64,000 nt of DNA, taken from NCBI GenBank assembly GCA_019234295.1, contig JAFALK010000049.1, positions 17,107 through 81,106 of the forward strand. Direction: 5' to 3'. Of this stretch, positions 23,148 through 32,242 are shown one piece after another (within the stretch, counting starts at the first letter, position 1; each line of letters starts with the position of its first letter). This DNA comes from Roseateles sp. (GTDB taxonomy: Bacteria > Pseudomonadota > Gammaproteobacteria > Burkholderiales > Burkholderiaceae_C). Below the pieces are notes generated by a model. It was not told the origin of the DNA, made no database searches, and saw nothing but the letters and a program-made list of their open reading frames with translations. The position numbers and the translations under genes are program-made.

Positions 23148-24448
23148 CAGCGCACCAGGAGCGCACCCGAGGTGCGGTTGCTTTGCGGATCGACCACGAT
23201 CAGCGCGCCGCCGACGCGGTTGAGCGTGTACGGGGTCAGCGGCAGCGGCAGCTGCAGTTCCACGCGCACATGGCCGATCTCGTTGACCTGCAAGGCCTCG
23301 GCTTCACGCTCTTGCAGCGTGTGGATGTCCACGCGGTGCTCGATGGCCGTGATGCGCGCCTGGACCCAGCGGTTGCCATGGCGCACCCAGTATTTGCGGC
23401 CCGGCTGGGCCGGCTCGACGTCGAGCCAGGCCAGCGTGGCTTCGAAGCTTTGCGTGGGCGCGGCGGCGCCGGGCGTGACGACCCAGTCACCACGGCTCAC
23501 GTCGAGCTGGCGATCGAGCACGAGGCCGACGGACTCGCCCGCCTGGCCAGTGGCGACCGTCTCGCCCGCGCGGCGCAGCTCGGCCACGATGCCCTTTTCG
23601 CCGCTGGGCAGGATCTGCAGTTCATCGCCGACCTTGACCGAGCCTTGCGCGATGCGGCCCCAAAGCGTGCGCGGCTGGTGGCCGACGCCCTGGCTCGCTT
23701 CGCCTTCCTTGGCGACGTACTGCACAGGATGCAAGAAGCTGCCTTCGCCGCTTTCCTCGCCGGCGGCCAGGCCTTCGAGCACCTGCAGCAAGCTCGGACC
23801 CTGATACCAGTCGGCCTCCAGCGGGCTCGTGACGTTGTCGCCGCGCAGGGCGGAGACCGGCACGATGGCCTGCACCTCGATGCCGGCGGCTTGTGCGAAG
23901 GCATTGAGCGCGCGGCTCACGGCTTCGAAGGCGGGGCCGGGCTGCTCGACGGCGTCGATCTTGTTGACGGCGAACACGATGCCGGGCACGCGCAGCAGAT
24001 GCGCCAGCAGGCTGTGGCGGCGCGTTTGCGGCAGCAATTGCACCTCGGCTTGCGTCAAGTCGAGCTTGGTGATGTCCACGAGCACGACCGCCGCATCCGA
24101 TCCGGCCGCGGCCGTGACCATATTGCGCGTGTACTGCTCGTGGCCCGGCGCGTCGGCAATGATGAACTTGCGCGCCTTGGTGGCGAAGTAGCGGTAGGCC
24201 ACGTCGATGGTGATGCCCTGTTCGCGCTCGGCTTCGAGACCGTCGGTCAGCAACGACAGATCGATGGGTGCGCCGGCGGCGCGGCGCTCCAGCGTGTCGA
24301 GCTGGTCGGCCAAGATGGCGCGGCTGTCGAAGAGCAGCCGGCCAATCAGGGTGCTCTTGCCGTCGTCCACGCTGCCAGCGGTGAGGAAGCGCAGCGCGCG
24401 GTGCTGTGTGTCGCTGTCCGCGGCTTGGGGTTTCAGAACTGCACTCAT
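23147..24448 (-). CDS. cysN: sulfate adenylyltransferase subunit 1 (GTPase)
   Basis: 433 residues. An EF-Tu-like GTPase: P-loop GSVDDGKSTLIGRL (about 27-40), switch motif DAPGHEQY, NKIDAVEQ for guanine recognition, then two beta-barrel domains. With CysD it activates sulfate to adenosine-5'-phosphosulfate, driven by GTP hydrolysis. It has no fused APS-kinase (CysC) domain, in line with the direct APS-reducing CysH in the operon. Start overlaps the cysD stop by one base. Confidence 0.95.
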   Translation of the reverse strand: MSAVLKPQAADSDTQHRALRFLTAGSVDDGKSTLIGRLLFDSRAILADQLDTLERRAAGAPIDLSLLTDGLEAEREQGITIDVAYRYFATKARKFIIADAPGHEQYTRNMVTAAAGSDAAVVLVDITKLDLTQAEVQLLPQTRRHSLLAHLLRVPGIVFAVNKIDAVEQPGPAFEAVSRALNAFAQAAGIEVQAIVPVSALRGDNVTSPLEADWYQGPSLLQVLEGLAAGEESGEGSFLHPVQYVAKEGEASQGVGHQPRTLWGRIAQGSVKVGDELQILPSGEKGIVAELRRAGETVATGQAGESVGLVLDRQLDVSRGDWVVTPGAAAPTQSFEATLAWLDVEPAQPGRKYWVRHGNRWVQARITAIEHRVDIHTLQEREAEALQVNEIGHVRVELQLPLPLTPYTLNRVGGALIVVDPQSNRTSGALLVR

Positions 24449-25407
24449 CAGAAATAACCTTCCTTCTTGCGCCGCTCCATGGAGGACTCGCTGGTGCGGT
24501 CGTCCATGCGCGTCGCGCCGCGTTCGCTCAGGGTGACCGTCAGGGTCTCGGCCACGATCTCATTGGTGCTGGCCGCGTTGCTCTCGACCGGGCAGGTGCA
24601 GGTCATGTCGCCCACGGTGCGAAAGCGCACGGTGGCCGTCTCCACCTTGTCGTGTGCCGCGGGCGGCGTCACCTCGGTCACCGGCACGAGCAGGCCCTTG
24701 GAGCGCACAACCTGGCGCTCATGCGCGTAGTACAGGCTCGGCAGCGGGATGTTCTCGCGGGCGATGTAGAGCCAGACGTCGAGCTCGGTCCAGTTGCTGA
24801 TCGGGAAGGCGCGGAAATGCTCGCCCGGGCGGATGCGGGTGTTGAACAGGTTCCACAGCTCCGGGCGCTGCTCCTTGGGCTGCCATTGGCCGAAGCTGTC
24901 GCGGTGGCTGAAGATGCGCTCCTTGGCGCGTGCCTTCTCCTCGTCGCGCCGCGCGCCGCCGATCAGCACGTCGAAGCGATGCTCCTCGATGGCCTCCAGC
25001 AGCGTCACCGTCTGGTGGCCGTTGCGCGATTCGAGCGGATGGGCCAGGCGCACCGTGCCGCGCGCGATGGAGTCGTCCATGTGAGCGACCACAAGGCGCT
25101 CGCCCATCTCGGCCACGCGGCGATCGCGGAACTCGATCACCTCGGGGAAATTGTGGCCGGTGTCTACGTGCACGAGGGGGAAGGGCAGCTTGCCGGCGAA
25201 TTCGTTGCCAGCGATGCGCCTCTTGAATGCTTTCTCGGCCAGGCGCAGCACCACGCAAGAGTCCTTGCCGCTCGAGAACAGCAGGCCGGGGCGTTCGAAG
25301 GACGCAGCAACTTCACGCAGGATGAAGATGGCTTCCTCTTCGAGATGGTCCAGATGCCTCTGGTCCACGGAGGGCAGCAGTTTTTCAATGTTCACGGGGG
25401 CGTTCAT
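24448..25407 (-). CDS. cysD: sulfate adenylyltransferase subunit 2
   Basis: 319 residues from the ATG at 25407, which overlaps the cysH stop as ATGA; a longer upstream frame would run into cysH. PP-loop LFSSGKDSCVVL (about 45-56) binds ATP; HVDTGHNFPEVI and the C-terminal RMDDRTSESSMERRKKEGYF are standard for CysD. It is the catalytic adenylyltransferase that works with CysN. Confidence 0.96.
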   Translation of the reverse strand: MNAPVNIEKLLPSVDQRHLDHLEEEAIFILREVAASFERPGLLFSSGKDSCVVLRLAEKAFKRRIAGNEFAGKLPFPLVHVDTGHNFPEVIEFRDRRVAEMGERLVVAHMDDSIARGTVRLAHPLESRNGHQTVTLLEAIEEHRFDVLIGGARRDEEKARAKERIFSHRDSFGQWQPKEQRPELWNLFNTRIRPGEHFRAFPISNWTELDVWLYIARENIPLPSLYYAHERQVVRSKGLLVPVTEVTPPAAHDKVETATVRFRTVGDMTCTCPVESNAASTNEIVAETLTVTLSERGATRMDDRTSESSMERRKKEGYF

Positions 25408-26132
25408 GCCGTCACTCCAGTCTTCTCGTGGACATGCAGACCACATTCCTTGTTCGATTCCTCCCACCACCAGCGCCCGGCGCGAAAGTCTTCGCCGACT
25501 GCGATCGCGCGCGTGCAGGGCGCGCAGCCGATGCTGGGCATGAACTCGTCGTGCAGCGGGTTGTAGGGCACGTCGAAGCTTTGGATGTAGTGCCAGACGT
25601 CGGCCCAGCTCCAGGCCGCCAGCGGGTTGATCTTGGTGCGGCCTTGCGCGTCGAGCTCCTGCGGCGGCACTTCGGCGCGATTGCTTGACTGCTCGCGGCG
25701 CAGGCCCGTGATCCAGGCGCTGCGGCCTGCGAGCATGCGCCCCAGCGGTTCCAGCTTGCGCACACCGCAGCAGGCCTTGCGCAGCTCGATGCTCTCGTAC
25801 ATGGCCTTGTCGCCATGCGTGCGCACGAAGTGGACGACGGCTTCCCGGCGCGGGCTGAATACCTCGACCTCAAGGCCGTAGCGCTGCTCGATGCGCGGGA
25901 TCAGCGCCAGCGTTTGCTCGTGCAGCGCCCCGGTGTCCAGCGTGGCGATGGCCACCTTGAGCCCGGCCCGGGCGATCAGGTCGGTGATGACCATGTCCTC
26001 GGCGCCCAGGCTCGTGGATTGCACCAGGCCCTCGCCATGCGCATCCGCCGCGGCACGCAGCTGGGCGAGCGTCTGCGCCAGCCGCTCGTCGAAGCCGGCC
26101 GTCTTGCGGGCGTAGAGATCAATGGCGCTCAT
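25404..26132 (-). CDS. cysH: assimilatory APS reductase
   Basis: 242 residues. Contains the tandem-Cys motif KACCGVRKLEPL and a second pair GCAPCTRA near the C-terminus, the set that ligates a 4Fe-4S cluster in APS-type reductases, together with the redox Cys in ECGLHV. This predicts use of adenosine-5'-phosphosulfate rather than PAPS, consistent with no cysC in the operon. It produces sulfite in the cytoplasm. It overlaps both the gene for DUF934 and cysD by 4 bp. Confidence 0.94.
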   Translation of the reverse strand: MSAIDLYARKTAGFDERLAQTLAQLRAAADAHGEGLVQSTSLGAEDMVITDLIARAGLKVAIATLDTGALHEQTLALIPRIEQRYGLEVEVFSPRREAVVHFVRTHGDKAMYESIELRKACCGVRKLEPLGRMLAGRSAWITGLRREQSSNRAEVPPQELDAQGRTKINPLAAWSWADVWHYIQSFDVPYNPLHDEFMPSIGCAPCTRAIAVGEDFRAGRWWWEESNKECGLHVHEKTGVTA

Positions 26133-26491
26133 CGTGCGAACTTCGGCAGGGGGCGAGTCACGTCGCCCTGGTAGTGGCCCGCGGGGAAGAAGGCGAGTGC
26201 GCGGCGGGCCGCGGCTTCGTCCTGGTCGGAGCGTAGCTGCACGGCGTCAAAGCCGGTGCGCTGGAGCATGGGTAGCATGTCGACCAACACTTCACCCACG
26301 GCGCGGATCTCGCCCCGGAAGCGGTAGCGCGAGCGCAGCAGACGGGCCTGGCTGTAGGCGCGTCCGTCCACCCACTTGGGAAACTGCAGGGCGATCGCTC
26401 TCAGTTGCGGCAGCTGCGCGGCGATGGATTCGACGTCGGCGTCGTTGGCCAGAGTGAAGAGCTCGGGCGGCGTGTCGTTGACGAATTTCAT
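26129..26491 (-). CDS. DUF934 protein of the sulfite-reduction operon
   Basis: 120 residues, containing IALQFPKWVDGRAYSQARLLR and RYRFRGEIRAVGEVLVDML, the signature of DUF934. Proteins of this family are regularly placed between cysI and cysH in proteobacteria lacking a CysJ flavoprotein, and are thought to help sulfite reduction, but their biochemistry is not settled. It overlaps cysI and cysH by 4 bp each, so translation is probably coupled. Confidence 0.9.
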   Translation of the reverse strand: MKFVNDTPPELFTLANDADVESIAAQLPQLRAIALQFPKWVDGRAYSQARLLRSRYRFRGEIRAVGEVLVDMLPMLQRTGFDAVQLRSDQDEAAARRALAFFPAGHYQGDVTRPLPKFAR

Positions 26492-28188
26492 GCAACCTCC
26501 TTGGCCTGGCCGGTCAGTGTGCGTTGGGCGTTCGCGGGTGCCTTGAACGGGTCGATACCGATGCGGCGTACGGTGTCGATGAACCGCTCGCCGCGGTCGC
26601 GCTCGGCGCGGTAGGTATGGACGATGGACTCGATCACGTCGGGAACCTCATCGGCCGCGAAGGACGGGCCGATGACCTTGCCGGGGGTGGCCGCGCCAGA
26701 GAGCGTGGAGCCGTCGGCGCCGCCGAGGGTGATCTGGTACCACTCGGAGCCGTCCTTGTCGACGCCGAGGATGCCGATGTGGCCGCTGTGGTGGTGGCCG
26801 CAGGAGTTGATGCAGCCGCTGATGTGCAGGTCGATGTCGCCGATGTCGTAGAGCTCGTCGAGATCCTCGAAACGCTCGGTGATGGCCGCCGCTATCGGGA
26901 TGGAGCGGGCGTTGGCCAGAGCGCAGAGATCGCCGCCGGGGCAGGCGATCATGTCGGTCAGCAGGCCGATATTGGGCGTTGCGAAGCCGTTGTCTTTGGC
27001 TGCCGCGAACAGGGCCGGCAAGTCGCTTTCGCGCACCCAAGGCAGGACCAGGTTCTGCTCATGGCTCACGCGCAGCTCGCCGCTGCTGTAGCGGTCGGCG
27101 AGGTCGGCGGCGGAGTCCATCTGCGCATCGGTAGCGTCGCCGGGGGGCAGGCCGGCGCGCTTGAGCGAGAGCGTTACGGCGCGATAGCCAGGGATTCGGT
27201 GGGCGTGGACGTTGCGCTCCAGCCAGCGTTTGTAAGCACCGGTGGCGCCTGCCAGTATGTCTTGCGAGGCCTGCGCCTGCACACCCTCGGGCGTCGTGAA
27301 ACTGGCCGCTACTCGATCGAGCTCGGCTTGCGGAAGCAGCTGCTCATGGCCACCATCGTCACTGCCCAGGATCTGGGCGAACTCCTCGTTCACCTGGTCG
27401 AAGAAGCGCTGGCCCTCGGCCTTGACGAGGATCTTGATGCGGGCCTTGTACATATTGTCTCGACGGCCATAGCGGTTGTAGACGCGCACGATGGCCTCGA
27501 GGTAGACGAGGATCTGCTGCCACGGCACGAAGGCGTTGATCTTCTGCGCGATCACCGGCGTGCGGCCCATGCCGCCACCGACCAGCACCTCGAAGCCGAC
27601 CTCGCCCGCCGCGTTCTTGCGCAGCTGCAGGCCGATGTCGTGCCAGGCGATGGCCGCTCGGTCTTCCTCGGCGCCGGAGATGGCGATCTTGAACTTGCGC
27701 GGCAAGAAGGCGAACTCGGGGTGCAGGGTGCTCCACTGGCGCAGGATCTCGGCATAGGGCCGCGGATCGACGATCTCATCCACGGCCACGCCGGCCAGCG
27801 CGTCGCTGGTGATGTTGCGAATGCAGTTGCCGCTGGTCTGGATGCCGTGCATGTCCACGTCGGCCAGCAGGTCCATCACGTCGGCCGATCGCGGCAGGGG
27901 GATCCAGTTGTATTGCAGGTTCTGGCGTGTCGTGAAGTGGCCGAAGCCGCGGTCGAACTCGCGGGCGATGCGGGCCAGCTGGCGCAGCTGGCGGCTGGAG
28001 AGCGCGCCGTAAGGAACGGCCACGCGCAGCATGGGTGCGTGGCGCTGCACATACCAGCCGTTCTGCAGGCGCAGCGGGCGGAATTCGTCGTCGCTGAGCT
28101 TGCCGGCGAGGTTGCGCTCGAGCTGGTCGCGGAACTGCGCTGCGCGGGCGTGGACGAATTGGCGGTCGAAGCCGGTGTACGCGTACAT
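26488..28188 (-). CDS. cysI: sulfite reductase hemoprotein (CysI/NirA type)
   Basis: 566 residues with the duplicated siroheme/4Fe-4S reductase fold. Cluster ligands: Cys416 and Cys422 (CPGGDLC) and Cys459 and Cys463 (CINSC); first-half motifs include HFTTRQNLQYNWI and NCIRNITSD. It reduces sulfite to sulfide with six electrons. No CysJ flavoprotein is encoded in the operon, so electrons must come from elsewhere; fdxA and a ferredoxin reductase lie downstream. A nitrite reductase role is an alternative by sequence alone, but the cys context argues for sulfite. Confidence 0.93.
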   Translation of the reverse strand: MYAYTGFDRQFVHARAAQFRDQLERNLAGKLSDDEFRPLRLQNGWYVQRHAPMLRVAVPYGALSSRQLRQLARIAREFDRGFGHFTTRQNLQYNWIPLPRSADVMDLLADVDMHGIQTSGNCIRNITSDALAGVAVDEIVDPRPYAEILRQWSTLHPEFAFLPRKFKIAISGAEEDRAAIAWHDIGLQLRKNAAGEVGFEVLVGGGMGRTPVIAQKINAFVPWQQILVYLEAIVRVYNRYGRRDNMYKARIKILVKAEGQRFFDQVNEEFAQILGSDDGGHEQLLPQAELDRVAASFTTPEGVQAQASQDILAGATGAYKRWLERNVHAHRIPGYRAVTLSLKRAGLPPGDATDAQMDSAADLADRYSSGELRVSHEQNLVLPWVRESDLPALFAAAKDNGFATPNIGLLTDMIACPGGDLCALANARSIPIAAAITERFEDLDELYDIGDIDLHISGCINSCGHHHSGHIGILGVDKDGSEWYQITLGGADGSTLSGAATPGKVIGPSFAADEVPDVIESIVHTYRAERDRGERFIDTVRRIGIDPFKAPANAQRTLTGQAKEVA

Positions 28189-28199
28189 AACGGTTCAGT

Positions 28200-28967
28200 T
28201 CAATGAATCACTTTCCAGCCCGCGAGCAGCAGCGAGCCGCAGAGCAGGGCGCGCACGGCCCGCTCGGGCAGCCTGCGCGTGAGCTGCGCGCCGAGCCAGA
28301 TGCCGGGGATGGAGCCGATCAGCAGGGGCGCCAGCAGCGACCAGGCCACATTACCGAGCGTGGCGTGGCCGATGCCGGCGACGAGCGTCAGGGGCACGGC
28401 GTGGGCGATGTCGGTGCCAACGATGTGGCGCGCTTCAAGGCGCGGGTAGAGGAAGAGGATCAGGGTGGCGCCGACGGCGCCCGCGCCGATGGACGAGAGC
28501 GAGACCAGCACGCCCAGCAGCAGTCCCGCAGCGACGGTCAGCAGGGGCTTGCGCGACTCGGGAATGAAGCGCTCCAGGCGTAGGGCGAGCGGCTGCCAGC
28601 TGGACTTGAAGGCCACGGACACGGCCGTGAGCAGCAGGGCGACGCCCAGAGCCAGCGTCAGCACGCTCATGGTGGCCTTGGTGACGCCGATCGCGTGCAT
28701 GGCGGCCACGGTGGCGATGGAGGCGGGGATGGAGCCGGCCAGAAGCAGTCCGGTGATGCGCCACTGCACATGGCCGTGGCGGGCGTGGGCCACCGAGCCC
28801 GAGAGCTTGGTCAGCGAGGCGAACCAGAGGTCGGTGCCGATGGCCACGGCCGGGTTCAAGCGGAAGACGGAAAGCAGCAGCGGCGTCATCAGCGAGCCGC
28901 CACCCACGCCGGTCACGCCGATGATGGCGCCGACCAAAAGTCCGCTCGCAACTGCCGTGAAGTCCAA
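28200..28967 (-). CDS. TauE/SafE-family sulfite exporter-like membrane protein
   Basis: 255 residues from a TTG at 28967, supported by AGGGGAA about 7 nt upstream. About eight membrane segments in two similar halves; conserved GVTGVGGGSLMTPLL near the N-terminus and SIGAGAVGATLI in the second half. The family exports or imports small organosulfur compounds, sulfite or sulfoacetate. It is the first gene of the sulfur operon, 11 bp before cysI, so a part in sulfite or sulfate balance is likely; direction is not known. Confidence 0.87.
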   Translation of the reverse strand: MDFTAVASGLLVGAIIGVTGVGGGSLMTPLLLSVFRLNPAVAIGTDLWFASLTKLSGSVAHARHGHVQWRITGLLLAGSIPASIATVAAMHAIGVTKATMSVLTLALGVALLLTAVSVAFKSSWQPLALRLERFIPESRKPLLTVAAGLLLGVLVSLSSIGAGAVGATLILFLYPRLEARHIVGTDIAHAVPLTLVAGIGHATLGNVAWSLLAPLLIGSIPGIWLGAQLTRRLPERAVRALLCGSLLLAGWKVIH

Positions 28968-29045
28968 AGAGTTCCCCTGAATATGCTCAGGGTGCGGACT
29001 TTAGGGAGGCTGCTTATGTTTGAGAACGATTTTGTTTTAAATTGC

Positions 29046-30095
29046 TTATATGCAAACTCGAATATCGTTTGAAGACTGAAGCTGGCCGAAGAGATTGCGG
29101 GGATCCGCCAAGGTGGGCATGAGCGGTAACTCGCTGCCAAGCTTCAGTGAGTGTGCGCTCGCTTCTAGCAGGCTCAGGGCCGAGAAGTCTTCGAGCGCAA
29201 AGCCGACGGAGTCGAACACGGTCACCTGGTCCATGCGCTCACGGCCCTTGGCCTGGCCGGCCAGCACCCGCCACAGCTCGATCACGGGGAAGTCGGCCGG
29301 CATCTGCTGCACATCGCCTTCGATGCGCGACTGCGGCTCGTATTCCACGAACACGCGGGCCATCTCCAGCACGCCGCCGTGGAGCTCAGTCTTGCCGGGG
29401 CAGTCGCCGCCCACGCCGTTGATGTGCATGCCGGGCTCGATCATGTCGGGCGTGAGGATCGTGGCGTTCCTTTTGTCGGCTGTGACGGTGGTGACGATGT
29501 CGCTGCCGCGGACCGCCTCGGCCGTGCTCGCCGCGCGGACCACGCGCAGGCCAGGAGCGGCCTTGGCCAGGTGCGCGGCCAGCCTGTCGGTGGCGCTGGC
29601 ATCCACGTCATAGAGGCGGACTTCTTCTATGCCCATCAGGTGATGGAACGCCAGGGCCTGGAACTCGCTTTGCGCGCCGTTGCCGATCAGGGCCATGACG
29701 CTGGCATCGGGTCGGGCGAGGTGGCGCGCGGCCATGACCGAGGTGGCGGCTGTGCGCAGGGCGGTCGTCAGCGTCAACTCGGAAAGCAGGGTCGGCTTGC
29801 CGGTGGCGACATCGGCCAGCACGCCGAAAGCCATGACGGTGGGCAGGCCGTGCTGGTGATTCTTGGGGTGGCCGTTGACGTACTTGAAGCTGTAGTGGCG
29901 GGCGTCGGCGATGGGCATCAGCTCGATCACGCCGTCGCTCGAATGGGCGGCGCTGCGTGGCGACTTGTCGAACTCGCCCCAGCGCAGGAAGTCGGACTCC
30001 AGCTGTTGGACGAGACGCTTGTAGAACTCGTGGATGCCCAGGGTCTGGACGATGCGGGCGACATCGGGGGTGCTGAGGAAGCGGGTCATGATCAT
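29046..30095 (-). CDS. ornithine cyclodeaminase/mu-crystallin family enzyme
   Basis: 349 residues from the ATG at 30095 (a second ATG at 30089 is possible). Substrate region DGVIELMPIADARHYSFKYVNGHP and the NAD-binding stretch SVMALIGNGAQSEFQALAFHHL (in two motifs about 140-160), then INGVGGDCPGKTELHG. The best-known activity is NAD-dependent conversion of ornithine to proline and ammonia; relatives act as ketimine reductases or alanine dehydrogenases. It is divergent from an Lrp/AsnC regulator, a common arrangement for amino-acid catabolic genes. Confidence 0.88.
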   Translation of the reverse strand: MIMTRFLSTPDVARIVQTLGIHEFYKRLVQQLESDFLRWGEFDKSPRSAAHSSDGVIELMPIADARHYSFKYVNGHPKNHQHGLPTVMAFGVLADVATGKPTLLSELTLTTALRTAATSVMAARHLARPDASVMALIGNGAQSEFQALAFHHLMGIEEVRLYDVDASATDRLAAHLAKAAPGLRVVRAASTAEAVRGSDIVTTVTADKRNATILTPDMIEPGMHINGVGGDCPGKTELHGGVLEMARVFVEYEPQSRIEGDVQQMPADFPVIELWRVLAGQAKGRERMDQVTVFDSVGFALEDFSALSLLEASAHSLKLGSELPLMPTLADPRNLFGQLQSSNDIRVCI

Positions 30096-30208
30096 CACTG
30101 TGGGTGAGACGGCAATGCCATTGTTCGCCGGCCCCAAGTCAATCAGAAGCGCAACTCTTGGGCAATAAAGTCATTGCTTTGATCATTTCGGCAGGTTAAA
30201 TTGGCAAA

Positions 30209-30634
30209 ATGGATGCTCTAGACCAACAACTGCTGGCCCTGCTGCGGGCCGACGCACGCGCCAGCGTGGCCACGCTGGCGGCGCGGCTCAAGGTGGCACG
30301 CGGCACGGTGTCCAACCGAATCGCCCGGCTGGAAGACCAGGGCGTGATCACCGGCTACACCGTGCGCCTGCGGCCCGACCACATGCCCGATGAGATCGTG
30401 GCGTGGATGAGCATCACTGTGGAGGGCAATCGCACCCGCGAGGTCGTGGCCATGCTGCTGGGCGAGCCCGGCGTGACGGGCCTCTTCGACACCAACGGCC
30501 GCTGGGACCTGCTCGCCGAGCTGCGCGCCGTGAGCCTCAACGAGTTGGCCAATGTGCTGGAGCGGGTGCGCCTCATCAAAGGCATCGGTACGACGGAGAC
30601 GAGCATCCATCTGCAGAGCTACAAGCTCGCTTAA
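30209..30634 (+). CDS. Lrp/AsnC-family transcriptional regulator
   Basis: 141 residues: an N-terminal winged helix-turn-helix (DQQLLALLRADARASVAT, then VARGTVSNRIARLEDQGVI) and a C-terminal RAM/AsnC ligand-binding domain (about 70-138, with VTGLFDTNGRWDLLAEL). It is 113 bp from the divergent ornithine cyclodeaminase gene and probably controls it in response to an amino acid. Divergent layout is seen; the target is inferred. Confidence 0.9.
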   Translation: MDALDQQLLALLRADARASVATLAARLKVARGTVSNRIARLEDQGVITGYTVRLRPDHMPDEIVAWMSITVEGNRTREVVAMLLGEPGVTGLFDTNGRWDLLAELRAVSLNELANVLERVRLIKGIGTTETSIHLQSYKLA

Positions 30635-30659
30635 GGCTCAGCCGCGACAATCCGCGCCC

Positions 30660-31586
30660 ATGACTGCCTGCCTCTCCCAGCTGCGCCGTGGCGCGATCAT
30701 CCTGGCCGGCCTTGTGCTGGCCGCCTGCCAAAGCGTTCCTCTGGCGCCGCGTCAGCAACCCGTCGAGACCGCGCCGCCCGCCGAGCCCGTCCAGCCGCCC
30801 AAGATCGCCCAGCCGCCACGCGTCGGCCTGGCCCTGGGGGGCGGTGCAGCTCGCGGCTTCGCCCACATCGGTGTGATTCAGGTGCTGGAGGAGAACGGTA
30901 TCAAGGTGGACCTGGTCGCCGGCACCTCCGCCGGCAGCCTCGTGGCGGCGCTCTACGCCTCGGGCAAATCGGGCCGCGAGATGGCCCAGATTGCCGAGAC
31001 CATGGACGAGGGCGCGATCACCGATTGGGCCTTCCCCTTGCGCGGCCTGATCCGAGGCGAGGCGCTGGCCCGGTTCGTGCGCGAGAAGGTCGACGGCAAG
31101 CTGATCGAGCAGATGCGCATGCCGCTGGGCATCGTCGCCACCGATCTCTCGAGCGGGGCTGGCGTGATGTTCCGCAGCGGCGACGCTGGCACGGCCGTGC
31201 GCGCTTCCAGCAGCGTACCCACGGTGTTCCAGCCCGTGCGCATCACCGGGCGCGACTACGTGGACGGCGGCCTCGTCGCCCCCGTGCCCGTGCGCTATGT
31301 GCGCCAGATGGGCGCCGAAATGATCATCGCCGTGGACATCTCCTCGCCGCCCAAGGACCAGCCCTCGACCGACGCGCTGCACATGCTGCTGCAGACTGTG
31401 GCCATCATGGGACGCTCGATCAACAGTTTCGAGCTGCGCGACGCTGACGTCGTGATCCGCCCGCTCCTCGATGGCGTGGGCAGTGCGGACTTCGGCGCAC
31501 GGCTCAAGTCGATCGCCGCGGGCCGCGAAGCCGCCTTGGCCGCTCTGCCACAGATCCGCCAAAGGATTGCTGGCAAAACCCGTTGA
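30660..31586 (+). CDS. patatin-like phospholipase lipoprotein
   Basis: 308 residues from the ATG at 30660. A lipoprotein signal with lipobox VLAAC (Cys near residue 23) is followed by a Pro-rich linker. The patatin domain has the oxyanion loop ALGGGAARGFAHIG, the nucleophile motif GTSAGSL, and the dyad Asp in DGGLVAPVP. RssA-like family; expected to hydrolyse acyl lipids at the envelope. It may be cotranscribed with the LON-domain gene that begins at its end. Confidence 0.9.
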   Translation: MTACLSQLRRGAIILAGLVLAACQSVPLAPRQQPVETAPPAEPVQPPKIAQPPRVGLALGGGAARGFAHIGVIQVLEENGIKVDLVAGTSAGSLVAALYASGKSGREMAQIAETMDEGAITDWAFPLRGLIRGEALARFVREKVDGKLIEQMRMPLGIVATDLSSGAGVMFRSGDAGTAVRASSSVPTVFQPVRITGRDYVDGGLVAPVPVRYVRQMGAEMIIAVDISSPPKDQPSTDALHMLLQTVAIMGRSINSFELRDADVVIRPLLDGVGSADFGARLKSIAAGREAALAALPQIRQRIAGKTR

Positions 31587-31606
31587 TGCAGGCGGACAAT
31601 CGAGCG

Positions 31607-32242
31607 ATGCCAGATGCGCTCGCGCTCTTTCCCCTGCAGCAGGTGCTGTTTCCGGGAGGGACGCTGCGCTTGCGAATCTTCGAGCCGCGCTACTTGGATC
31701 TGATCAAGCGCTGTGCCGAGCAGGGCCTGCCCTTCGGCGTCGTCGCCCTCATCGAGGGCAGCGAGGTGCGCGAACGCGAGGCCGAGGGCGAGGGCTTCAA
31801 GCGGGAACGCTTCCACACGGTCGGCACCTTGGCCCATCTGGTCGAGGCCGAGACCGCCCAGCCCGGCCTCATGCACCTGCAGGCGCGCGGCGGCCAGCGC
31901 TTCGAGCTCCGCAGCAGCGATCGCCTGCCGCATGGTCTGTGGGTCGGCGATGCCGCGCTGCTGGACGAGGATCGCGCCGTGCCCGTGCCGCGCGACCTTC
32001 AGCGCCTGGTGCTCTTGCTGCAAAACCTCGTCCACACGCTGGAGCTGGGCGGCAGCGCGGCGCAGTTGCCCATTCAACCGCCCTATGACTGGGACGATTG
32101 CGGCTGGCTATCGAACCGCTGGGCGGAATTGCTGCCCTTGGCCTGCGCGGAGCGACAGCGCCTGATGGCGCTGGACAACCCCCTGCTACGCCTGGAACTC
32201 GTGGCCGATCAGCTTGAGGCGCTGGGCATCTCAGAGGCCTAG
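31607..32242 (+). CDS. LON substrate-binding-domain protein
   Basis: 211 residues from the ATG at 31607; an ATG at 31586 touching the previous stop codon would add seven residues. Starts with LFPLQQVLFPGGTLRLRIFEPRY in two conserved pieces typical of the Lon N-terminal domain, and has no AAA or protease domain. Such stand-alone proteins are common in proteobacteria; function unclear, perhaps an adaptor for protein quality control. Its last 12 bp overlap the convergent yciO gene. Confidence 0.88.
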   Translation: MPDALALFPLQQVLFPGGTLRLRIFEPRYLDLIKRCAEQGLPFGVVALIEGSEVREREAEGEGFKRERFHTVGTLAHLVEAETAQPGLMHLQARGGQRFELRSSDRLPHGLWVGDAALLDEDRAVPVPRDLQRLVLLLQNLVHTLELGGSAAQLPIQPPYDWDDCGWLSNRWAELLPLACAERQRLMALDNPLLRLELVADQLEALGISEA

